This document shows positions 1 to 5,024 of a DNA stretch of 5,024 nt, one piece after another. Within the stretch, counting starts at the first letter, position 1, and every line of letters starts with the position of its first letter. The stretch is from assembly GCA_009930355.1 (NCBI GenBank), contig RZYK01000159.1, positions 1-5,024 of the forward strand, given 5' to 3'. This DNA comes from Campylobacterota bacterium. GTDB taxonomy: Bacteria; Campylobacterota; Campylobacteria; Campylobacterales; Sulfurospirillaceae. Below the pieces are notes generated by a model. The model was not told the DNA's origin, did no database searches, and was given only the letters and a program-made list of their open reading frames with translations. Both the position numbers and the translations under genes were made by a program.

Positions 1-9
1 ACGGTGAAT

Positions 10-219
10 ATGGAAACAATTAGAGAGCTTCAAGCGTATGGTTATATCTTTTTTACGATTTTTTTAGCCGTCATTTTGTACAGCTATTTGTATCATTTGT
101 ATAAGGCTGAAAAAAAAGGTACAAGAAACTATGAGCAGTATTCTAATATTGCTTTGCATGATAATCTTGACGATGCTCCAGTTGAATCCCGTACACCGTC
201 GAATAAAGAGAAAGAATAA
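10..219 (+). CDS. ccoQ: cbb3-type cytochrome c oxidase subunit CcoQ
   Basis: This small membrane subunit of the cbb3 high-affinity terminal oxidase is, in studied family members, involved in stabilising the interaction of CcoP with the CcoNO core. The 69-residue protein has a short N-terminal stretch, one transmembrane helix at about residues 9-30 rich in aromatic residues, and a charged, hydrophilic tail (KAEKKGTRNYEQYSNIAL) expected in the cytoplasm. That layout and its position 13 bases before ccoP identify it. I chose the ATG at 10; an in-frame GTG at 4 would add two residues, and the ribosome binding site lies outside the window, so the start is not settled. The end of ccoO should be immediately upstream. 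Sequence conservation in CcoQ is low, so identification rests largely on context. Confidence 0.88.
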   Translation: METIRELQAYGYIFFTIFLAVILYSYLYHLYKAEKKGTRNYEQYSNIALHDNLDDAPVESRTPSNKEKE

Positions 220-232
220 AGAGGAGCAATAG

Positions 233-1081
233 ATGAATTGGCTGAATGACAATGTAAATGTATTGGCATTGCTTGGTGCGGCAGCAATTTTAATTCTGAC
301 CATCGGTGTCTCTTGGAAGTACATTCAACAGATGAAAACCGACAAAAGCAGTGGAGAGTTAGCAAAAGAGAATTGGGATGGCATTGGAGAGTATAAAAAT
401 CCTCTTCCTATTGGATGGGCACTCTCTTTTTTAGGTACTATTGTATGGGCATTATGGTACTTTTTTGCAGGGTATCCTCTTAATTCATACTCACAAATTG
501 GTGAGTATAATGATGAGGTCAAAAGCCACACAACACAGTTTGAGAGTAAATTTTCCAATCCTGATAAAGCCACACTGATGGCAATGGGTGAGGGTGTTTT
601 TTTAGTGCAATGCGCACCGTGTCATGGTGTTACAGGTGATGGTATTAATGGAAAAGCAGCAAACCTTGAGCAATGGGGTAATGAAGAAGCTGTTGTTCAC
701 GCCATTGTAAATGGTGCAAAAGGCTCAGAGTATCCTTTGGGTGAGATGCCAGCGGGATTGTTGGATGAGCAAAGTGCGAAAGCGGTTGCTGCGTTTATGA
801 TGCAAGAAATTTCTAGTGTTAAAAAAACGAAGAATCCAGCGCTTGTTGAAGAGGGTCGTGCACTTTGGGCAACATGTTCGGCGTGTCATGGCGAAGATGG
901 CAAAGGCATGGAGGGAAGTTCTCCTAATTTAAGTCATTATGGTACTCCTCAATTTGTTGTCAATGTTTTGGGAACAGGTAAAAAAGGCGCCATCGGAAAT
1001 ATGCCTAAATTTAACGATGGACGTTTAACCAATGTCCAAAAAACAGCAGTTGGCACCTATGTCAGCTCTTTAGCTAAATAA
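233..1081 (+). CDS. ccoP: cbb3-type cytochrome c oxidase subunit CcoP (diheme cytochrome c)
   Basis: CcoP is the membrane-anchored diheme c-type subunit that passes electrons towards the CcoO/CcoN core, where oxygen is reduced to water. The 282-residue protein has two transmembrane helices (about 9-28 and 59-80) joined by a loop with the family-typical WDGIGEYKNPLP stretch. Two periplasmic cytochrome c domains follow. The first has the heme motif CAPCH at 127-131 and a likely axial Met172 in GEMP. The second has CSACH at 215-219 and a likely axial Met257 in GNMP. Both heme sites look intact. The length is normal for Campylobacterota CcoP. The ATG at 233 is preceded by AGAGGAG at 220-226, a strong ribosome binding site. 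It is the second gene of the window's oxidase operon, with ccoQ 13 bases upstream and the DUF4006-type gene 9 bases downstream. Confidence 0.97.
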   Translation: MNWLNDNVNVLALLGAAAILILTIGVSWKYIQQMKTDKSSGELAKENWDGIGEYKNPLPIGWALSFLGTIVWALWYFFAGYPLNSYSQIGEYNDEVKSHTTQFESKFSNPDKATLMAMGEGVFLVQCAPCHGVTGDGINGKAANLEQWGNEEAVVHAIVNGAKGSEYPLGEMPAGLLDEQSAKAVAAFMMQEISSVKKTKNPALVEEGRALWATCSACHGEDGKGMEGSSPNLSHYGTPQFVVNVLGTGKKGAIGNMPKFNDGRLTNVQKTAVGTYVSSLAK

Positions 1082-1090
1082 GGATAAACC

Positions 1091-1303
1091 ATGGAAAATA
1101 CCAATCGAAATGTATTTGGTCTGCATGGCATTACAGGGATGCTTATTGCAACGGTATTATTACTCTCTATTTTAGTGGGATTAACGGTTTGGGGGATTAG
1201 TGCGCAACAAGAAGTTGCCAATAAGCCTTATAAAATTACGGACCCACAAGCAATTAAGATGCGAGATACGCAAAATGCGACTCAAAAAGTTATAGAAAAG
1301 TAA
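1091..1303 (+). CDS. small membrane protein, DUF4006 type
   Basis: This 70-residue protein has a short N-terminus (MENTNRNVFGLHGITGM), one strongly hydrophobic helix at about residues 16-37, and a hydrophilic tail of about 33 residues. I recognise the pattern as that of the DUF4006 family found directly after ccoP in Campylobacter and relatives; its biochemical function is not known to me. The absence of a cleavable signal and the lack of cysteines or heme motifs suggest a structural or assembly role near the cbb3 oxidase rather than electron transfer, which is inference from location. The start ATG has AAGGAT at 1080-1085 at normal spacing. The next gene begins 10 bases after its stop, consistent with the same transcript. 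Confidence 0.82.
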   Translation: MENTNRNVFGLHGITGMLIATVLLLSILVGLTVWGISAQQEVANKPYKITDPQAIKMRDTQNATQKVIEK

Positions 1304-1313
1304 GGGGCACGTT

Positions 1314-1415
1314 ATGGTTGAAAATATGGACAAAATCATTACCGCAGGACTTATCATCTTAGCCATTGTGAGTGCTTGGGCGGTGTTAACATCCAATCAT
1401 CTCTTTATTGGTTAA
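1314..1415 (+). CDS. 33-residue single-helix membrane protein in the cco operon
   Basis: This is a very small gene encoding MVENMDKIITAGLIILAIVS followed by 13 more residues. Residues 8-26 form one hydrophobic helix, with a short acidic/basic N-terminus. Support for it being real: AAGGGG at 1302-1307 sits 6 bases before the ATG; it fills an otherwise empty 111-base gap in a tightly packed operon; and its stop overlaps the next gene's start as TAATG (1413-1417), the arrangement expected for translational coupling. A later in-frame ATG at 1326 lacks a good ribosome binding site. Function is unknown. Very small single-helix proteins are known as cbb3 accessory subunits elsewhere (for example CcoM in Pseudomonas stutzeri), so a similar role is conceivable, but I see no sequence identity to claim homology. 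Confidence 0.75.
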   Translation: MVENMDKIITAGLIILAIVSAWAVLTSNHLFIG

Positions 1416-2023
1416 TGAAAACATTTTTACATGTAAAGGCAAAACGGGCATTTTTTCTCTGCCTTTTTGCCTTTTTACCGCTTTTTGGTCTGGAAAAAGA
1501 GTTTGTCATTTACGATGCAATTCTTGAAGAGAGAACGGCTCAGAAGATAGAAGAGATGGGTAAAGAACTCTTTTTAAAGAGTGGGATTAAAGTGATACTG
1601 GTTGCAAAAGAAAAAGGTGGAGAAGATATTAAGACGTTTCAGCACACTTTTGCACAGACGCAAAATACGCCTTTTGTTCTTTTAACTCTTTTTCTTGCGG
1701 AACAGAAGGTGGATATTTATCATTCACAAGGGCTTGAAAAGGCGTTTGATAAAGAGGCGATTCTTTCACCTTTACCATGGCGTGGGACGATCATTCCTTT
1801 GTTAACTACAAAGAAAAAAGAGGTGGGCGTTAGTCCTGCTTTACTGAATGGTTATGCTGATATTGTGGATCAGATCGCAGCGTCTGAAAAGATTATTTTA
1901 GAGAGTTCTATTGGAAGTTCTAATAAGACTACTATGAATGTTGCAAAGATTTTAATTTACGGTTTTGTAGCAATTTTGGTACTACTCGCATTTTATAGAA
2001 GGATGAAAAAACGCCATGTCTAA
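1415..2023 (+). CDS. secreted, C-terminally anchored protein with TPM-like domain
   Basis: The 202-residue product has an N-terminal signal-like segment (positive MKTFLHVKAKR, then a hydrophobic core at 12-24), a soluble region at about 26-170, a transmembrane helix at about 177-193 and a basic RRMKKRH tail. This predicts a periplasmic domain anchored in the inner membrane by its C-terminus. The soluble region has the order of a TPM (YgcG/DUF477) domain: FVIYDAILEE, then a helix, GIKVILVAKE, a strand PFVLLTLFL, KVDIYHSQGLEKAF, and a later helix VSPALLNGYADIVDQIA. The match is distant and from memory, so it is tentative. I place the start at the ATG at 1415, overlapping the preceding stop by one base, because this gives a clean signal sequence; an in-frame TTG at 1376 would add 13 residues inside the small upstream gene. 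The end overlaps fixH by 8 bases. A role in oxidase biogenesis is inferred only from context. Confidence 0.72.
   Translation: MKTFLHVKAKRAFFLCLFAFLPLFGLEKEFVIYDAILEERTAQKIEEMGKELFLKSGIKVILVAKEKGGEDIKTFQHTFAQTQNTPFVLLTLFLAEQKVDIYHSQGLEKAFDKEAILSPLPWRGTIIPLLTTKKKEVGVSPALLNGYADIVDQIAASEKIILESSIGSSNKTTMNVAKILIYGFVAILVLLAFYRRMKKRHV
1426..1437. repeat. TTACATGTAA palindrome, copy 1 (12-base TTTACATGTAAA)
   Basis: A perfect 12-base palindrome inside the first codons of the TPM-like gene, where it is read as part of Phe-Leu-His-Val-Lys. It lies 11 bases after the start codon and immediately before the inverted repeat at 1435-1474. It is one of five copies of the 10-base core in the window. Confidence 0.7.
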
Positions 2024-2510
2024 GGTAAAAACAGAGAGAAATTATTATCCACATGCTGTCATTGGAATGATTATTGGCTGTGTGATAGCCTGTGGCTACA
2101 CCATTAAAATTGCATTGGATAATCCTGTGGAGATGGACACTTACTACATGGAAAAGTACCAAAAAGTCGATGAGAATATTAACCAAATTTTAGAACTTCA
2201 AGAGAAATTTAATGCCAAATTTGATCTTTCATATTCGACAGAGAAATTTCACGTAGGGCAAAATCAAATTACTTTAAAACTGAGTGATAAAAATGGAAAG
2301 GCCATTGAAAATGCACAGGTTGTGATGATGCTCTCACGCCCTGAAACCAATAAAGAAAATCGCACATTAACCCCAACTTCTGTGGAAAAAGGCTTGTACA
2401 CCTTTGGGCCATTTAACATTTCAAAAGAGGGGCGATGGCAAATTCTCAGTAAGATCGAAGTGGGTCAATTTAAAGGCTATCATAAAAATGAAGCGTATGC
2501 CGTGAAATAA
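2016..2510 (+). CDS. fixH: FixH/CcoH-type cbb3 oxidase assembly protein
   Basis: FixH (CcoH) proteins are single-helix inner-membrane proteins needed for assembly or stability of cbb3 oxidases; the exact step is unresolved. This 164-residue product begins with a short basic segment, then a transmembrane helix at about 12-33 (YPHAVIGMIIGCVIACGYTI) followed by the family-like KIALDNPVEMDTYYMEKYQ. The periplasmic C-terminal part from about 68 looks like a small beta-sandwich of the FixH/YtkA kind, with a NGKAIENAQVVM strand pair and a GLYTFGPFNISKEGRWQI turn-strand pattern. Cysteines occur only in the helix (22 and 26), and there is no heme motif. The ATG at 2016 lies inside the end of the preceding gene; AAGGA at 1999-2003 is a possible but rather distant ribosome binding site. 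It is the last gene of the oxidase cluster here; no fixG or fixI is adjacent. Confidence 0.85.
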   Translation: MSKVKTERNYYPHAVIGMIIGCVIACGYTIKIALDNPVEMDTYYMEKYQKVDENINQILELQEKFNAKFDLSYSTEKFHVGQNQITLKLSDKNGKAIENAQVVMMLSRPETNKENRTLTPTSVEKGLYTFGPFNISKEGRWQILSKIEVGQFKGYHKNEAYAVK

Positions 2511-2557
2511 AATCATTTCACTGTGACATAAAAATCTCTCTCACATTTTTCCTTTGT

Positions 2558-2563
2558 TATAAT
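2558..2563 (+). promoter_or_regulatory. -10 element of a putative addB promoter
   Basis: A perfect TATAAT, preceded by GT (GTTATAAT), lies in the only real spacer of the window. Transcription would start near 2570, giving a leader of about 20 bases to the chosen addB start at 2591. No TTGACA-like -35 is present; the T-rich stretch upstream (2546-2558) is typical of housekeeping promoters in Campylobacter and Helicobacter, which often lack a conserved -35. There is no strong terminator after fixH, so addB may also receive read-through from the oxidase operon. Confidence 0.6.
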
Positions 2564-2572
2564 CCTCCCATG

Positions 2573-2582
2573 AAAGAGGAGG
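2573..2582 (+). promoter_or_regulatory. Shine-Dalgarno sequence that decides the addB start
   Basis: AAAGAGGAGG is close to an ideal anti-16S match and ends 8 bases before the ATG at 2591. An in-frame ATG at 2570 would place this element inside the gene and itself has no suitable upstream site. The initiation codon of addB is therefore most likely 2591. Confidence 0.75.
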
Positions 2583-2590
2583 CTGTGTTT

Positions 2591-4933
2591 ATGGTAGAAG
2601 TTTTTGCAACAAGCCGTGCAATACGTGCGTTTTATGATACATTTTTAGAAAGTAACACCTTGCTTCCCAAAGCGATGAGTATAGCTGAGTTGGAACAAAA
2701 AGCAGTGTTAGTTCCTCATCATCGCTTGATTGATGAGGATATGCGTGTTTTGTTAATGCAAGAAGCCTCCCGTTTTACCCGTTTTGAGCTTTTGCATATT
2801 GAGCGTGAATTTTTTACTTTTTTGAAAAACTCCTCGTATCTTTTCCGTTTTTTTGAAGAGCTTTCTCATGAACGTGTTACCCTTGAGAGCCTCAAAGCAG
2901 CAGACACGTATGAACATTATGGCGAGCATTTAGAAGTTTTAGAAACGCTTTTAAAGCACTACAAAGCTCTTTTGTCAAAACATGCACTCTATGACCGTAT
3001 TAGCTTACCTGAATTGTATACCATTAATGAGGAGTATGTTCGCTCACTAGAGGGTGTGCGTATTCATTTGGAGGGTTTTTTAAGTCGTTTTGAATGGGAA
3101 CTTTTAACCCATATTGCACACTATATTCCTTTACATGTAAAGGTGTGTATCACTGCGTATAATCAAAAAATGCAAAATTATTTTCAAGAATATGGCATAC
3201 ATTTAGAGCTTAATACGTGCTATGAAATTGATTTTTCTTCCAAAACTATTTTACATGTAAGCGCACAAGTGCCGCTTAGCCAGAACATTGAATGTTATGG
3301 ATTTAGCTCACGACTATCGCAGATTGCGTATCTGCAAAGTACGATTGCTCGTTTTGTGCAGGAGGGACTTGATCCTAGCGAGATTGTGGTTGTTTTGCCC
3401 GATGAGCTGTTTGCGCAAAGTCTTGCGTGTTTTGACAGATGGGAAAATTTGAATTTTGCTATGGGTATGAGCCTTAAGCAAAGCTCTTTTTTCCAAAAAC
3501 TCAGTGCCCTTGAAAAAGCGATGAGAAATGATGCTATTGAAGATTATCTGAGGCTTGAGCGTTTAAACATAGAAGAAAGTGTACGTTTTACATGTAAAGA
3601 GATATGGCATCAAAAACTCTCGCCTAGAGATGCGATGGCATTTTATGAAGCCTTATTGGATGAAAAAGAGGCAGGAAAATCGTTATTTAAAGAGGCTTTT
3701 TTTGCATTTGAGCATTTTTTAAAGCATGCACCTGCTTTGCGTTTTGAACAAATGAGTAAACTCTTTTTAAACCGTTTAAGCGCATTAAGTGAAGATGATG
3801 TTAGAGGTGGAAAAGTAACAGTGATGGGTGTTTTAGAGACCCGTGGAGTGAAATACAAAGGTGTGATTGTGCTAGATTTTAACGATGAGTTTGTTCCCAA
3901 ACGCTCTTCTAAAGATCTTTTTCTCTCCTCCGATGTGCGCGCACATGCAGGACTTCCCACTAAGAGAGATCGTGAGAATTTACAGCGCTATTATTACCAT
4001 CAACTTTTTTCTCATGCACAAAAGATAGCCATTGCGTATGTAAAAAATGAGACGTCCATGCCTTCTCGTTTTTTAGATGCCTTAGGATTTGAGACGCATC
4101 ATATGGCAGATGAAAAAGCCTTGCACACACTTTTATTTACGCCCAATCAGGTAAAAAATGTCTATACAGAAGCGTTTATTGATGCGCCTTATGAACTTAA
4201 ATCGCATCCTCTTTCTGCCACCAAACTGAAAACACTGCTGACATGTAAACGTCAGTTTTACTTTCGGTATATCGCACGCTTGAGGGAAGCAAAAATGCCC
4301 AGTCACACCATTGATGAACAAAGCATTGGTGTGGCCTTGCATAAGGTTTTAGAAGAGGCTATTTGCGATGAAGCACTTTTAGATGAAAAAAGACTCTTTA
4401 ATAGCCTAGAAAAGCTTTTAAAAGAGCAAAATCATCATGAAGTATGGGGCTATTTTGCGGATGTGTGGTTGGAGAAATTGCGAGCGTTTATTCGCAATGA
4501 AATTAAGCGATTTGATGAGGGATTTCGTGTGTTTAAAAAAGAGTTTACCCATGCTATCGCCTATGAGGGTTTTGTGTTGGAAGGGCAGATGGATAGAATC
4601 GATGAAAAAGAGGGAAAGCTTTTTGTGATCGACTATAAAAGTGGAAAAATTCCCACAACGACGGAGAAAACCTTAGATCATACCGTGGATTTTCAATTGG
4701 TCTTTTACGCGCTTATTGCAGGTGCTTTGGGTCAAGTTGAGGGGGTTTATTACTATGACCTTAAAGAAGGTGTTTTGGTGCCCGAGGCATTTTTAGAAGA
4801 GAAAAAGGCACTCTTACATGTAACGTTGCAAACACTTTCAAAACCGCTCAATGGCTATGAATTATGTGAAGAAGTGAAGCATTGTAGGCTTTGTCCTTAC
4901 GTGCTTTTGTGTGGCAGAGAGGAGCAGATATGA
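2591..4933 (+). CDS. addB: AddB nuclease/inactive-helicase subunit of AddAB
   Basis: AddB partners with AddA to unwind and resect DNA double-strand ends so that RecA can load for recombinational repair. This 780-residue form is short compared with Firmicutes AddB (over 1100) but fits Campylobacterota. The N-terminal half is helicase-like without a visible Walker A, so it is probably not an ATPase. Around 409-460 it keeps late helicase motifs (VTVMGVLETRG, then LDFNDEFVP, then GLPTKRDRENLQRYYY). The C-terminus is a RecB-type nuclease: His584 in GVALHKVLEEA, Asp668 in GQMDRID, Asp681-Tyr-Lys683 in VIDYKSG, and Gln702/Tyr706 in QLVFY. Iron-sulfur ligands are Cys552 (LLTCKRQF) and Cys765, Cys768 and Cys774 (CRLCPYVLLC). 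The active site appears complete. I use the ATG at 2591 rather than 2570 because of the Shine-Dalgarno at 2573-2582. Its TGA overlaps addA as ATGA. The gene contains four of the window's TTACATGTAA palindromes. Confidence 0.93.
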   Translation: MVEVFATSRAIRAFYDTFLESNTLLPKAMSIAELEQKAVLVPHHRLIDEDMRVLLMQEASRFTRFELLHIEREFFTFLKNSSYLFRFFEELSHERVTLESLKAADTYEHYGEHLEVLETLLKHYKALLSKHALYDRISLPELYTINEEYVRSLEGVRIHLEGFLSRFEWELLTHIAHYIPLHVKVCITAYNQKMQNYFQEYGIHLELNTCYEIDFSSKTILHVSAQVPLSQNIECYGFSSRLSQIAYLQSTIARFVQEGLDPSEIVVVLPDELFAQSLACFDRWENLNFAMGMSLKQSSFFQKLSALEKAMRNDAIEDYLRLERLNIEESVRFTCKEIWHQKLSPRDAMAFYEALLDEKEAGKSLFKEAFFAFEHFLKHAPALRFEQMSKLFLNRLSALSEDDVRGGKVTVMGVLETRGVKYKGVIVLDFNDEFVPKRSSKDLFLSSDVRAHAGLPTKRDRENLQRYYYHQLFSHAQKIAIAYVKNETSMPSRFLDALGFETHHMADEKALHTLLFTPNQVKNVYTEAFIDAPYELKSHPLSATKLKTLLTCKRQFYFRYIARLREAKMPSHTIDEQSIGVALHKVLEEAICDEALLDEKRLFNSLEKLLKEQNHHEVWGYFADVWLEKLRAFIRNEIKRFDEGFRVFKKEFTHAIAYEGFVLEGQMDRIDEKEGKLFVIDYKSGKIPTTTEKTLDHTVDFQLVFYALIAGALGQVEGVYYYDLKEGVLVPEAFLEEKKALLHVTLQTLSKPLNGYELCEEVKHCRLCPYVLLCGREEQI
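3128..3143. repeat. TTACATGTAA palindrome, copy 2 (16-base perfect palindrome)
   Basis: CCTTTACATGTAAAGG is a perfect 16-base palindrome within addB, read as Leu-His-Val-Lys at codons 181-184. It is the longest copy of the family in the window. Confidence 0.75.
3251..3260. repeat. TTACATGTAA palindrome, copy 3
   Basis: The 10-base core inside addB, read as Leu-His-Val-Ser, exactly 120 bases after the core of copy 2. The palindrome does not extend beyond the core. Confidence 0.7.
3587..3598. repeat. TTACATGTAA palindrome, copy 4 (12-base TTTACATGTAAA)
   Basis: A perfect 12-base palindrome inside addB. Here it is read in a different frame from the other copies, as Phe-Thr-Cys-Lys, so the recurrence is at the DNA level and not from a repeated peptide. 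Confidence 0.7.
4814..4823. repeat. TTACATGTAA palindrome, copy 5
   Basis: The 10-base core near the 3' end of addB, read as Leu-His-Val-Thr, between the nuclease active-site motifs and the final cysteine cluster. Confidence 0.7.
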
Positions 4934-5024
4934 AATTTTCACCCTATTTAGCGCTTGAAGCCAGTGCGGGAAGTGGTAAGACTTTTGCCTTAAGTGTGCG
5001 TTATCTCTCCTTATTGTTTATGGG
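4930..5024 (+). CDS. addA: AddA helicase-nuclease subunit, 5' end only
   Basis: Only the first 31 residues are in the window; the gene runs off the right edge. They contain LEASAGSGKTFALSVRYLSL, a Walker A motif (residues 11-18) at the extreme N-terminus, exactly where UvrD/RecB-like superfamily 1 helicases such as AddA carry it. AddA supplies the ATP-driven 3'-5' helicase and a second nuclease in the AddAB complex. The start ATG overlaps the addB stop (ATGA at 4930-4933), and AGGAG at 4920-4924 lies 5 bases upstream, so the two subunits are probably translationally coupled. Identity as AddA rather than another UvrD-like helicase follows from the pairing with addB. Confidence 0.9.
   Translation, partial: MKFSPYLALEASAGSGKTFALSVRYLSLLFM

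Noticed and set aside
872..877. ACATGT in ccoP as a further copy of the iterated palindrome
   Set aside because: It is flanked as AACATGTT, lacks the TT/AA outer bases of the family, and encodes the first heme cysteine of the second CXXCH, so it is likely coincidence.
2522..2550. TGTGA (2522-2526) and TCACA (2541-2545) inverted repeat followed by five T, as a terminator after fixH or a CRP/FNR-like site
   Set aside because: The stem is only 5 base pairs with a 14-base loop, too weak for a confident intrinsic terminator, and the half-site spacing of 14 does not match the usual 6 (CRP) or 4 (FNR).
2713..2739. 9-base inverted repeat TCCTCATCA/TGATGAGGA with a 9-base loop near the 5' end of addB
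   Set aside because: One such repeat in 5 kb is near chance expectation, it is fully coding, and no U-tract or regulatory context accompanies it.
3643..3960. Open reading frame of 105 codons on the minus strand within addB
   Set aside because: It lies wholly inside a well-supported gene, has a low-complexity lysine/serine-rich product with no recognisable motif, and no ribosome binding site context was evident.
4437..4628. Open reading frame of 63 codons on the + strand in another frame of addB
   Set aside because: It overlaps the conserved nuclease active-site region of addB, whose frame is clearly the coding one.

Overview
The window suggests a microaerophilic Campylobacterota (Epsilonproteobacteria) chromosome, most likely Sulfurospirillum or a close relative. 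The evidence is moderate AT richness (about 60% A+T by eye), a two-helix CcoP with Campylobacter-like flanks, a DUF4006-type small protein just after ccoP, and a short AddB directly behind the cbb3 oxidase cluster. This gene order matches what I recall for Campylobacter jejuni. The genus is inference. All genes are on the + strand, and I see no convincing gene on the minus strand.

Region 1 (1-2510) is the distal part of a cytochrome cbb3 oxidase (cco) operon; ccoN and ccoO should lie just upstream. In order it holds ccoQ, ccoP (diheme cytochrome c subunit), a 70-residue DUF4006-type membrane protein, a previously easy-to-miss 33-residue single-helix protein, a secreted and C-terminally membrane-anchored protein resembling a divergent TPM domain, and a FixH/CcoH-type assembly protein. 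Gaps are 0-13 bases, two gene pairs overlap, and no internal promoter stands out, so this is probably one transcript. Together these genes supply the electron-entry subunit and assembly or accessory factors of the high-affinity terminal oxidase in the inner membrane.

Region 2 (2511-5024) is the start of an addB-addA pair for double-strand break processing. A short spacer carries a perfect TATAAT -10 box and a strong Shine-Dalgarno sequence that moves the addB start to 2591. AddB (780 residues) ends with a complete RecB-type nuclease active site and four iron-sulfur cysteines. Its stop overlaps the start of addA, of which 31 residues including the Walker A motif are visible.

The most unusual signal is not a gene. 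The 10-base palindrome TTACATGTAA occurs five times in 5 kb, once as part of a perfect 16-base palindrome. All copies lie inside coding sequence and in two reading frames. This far exceeds chance and resembles a highly iterated palindrome of unknown role.
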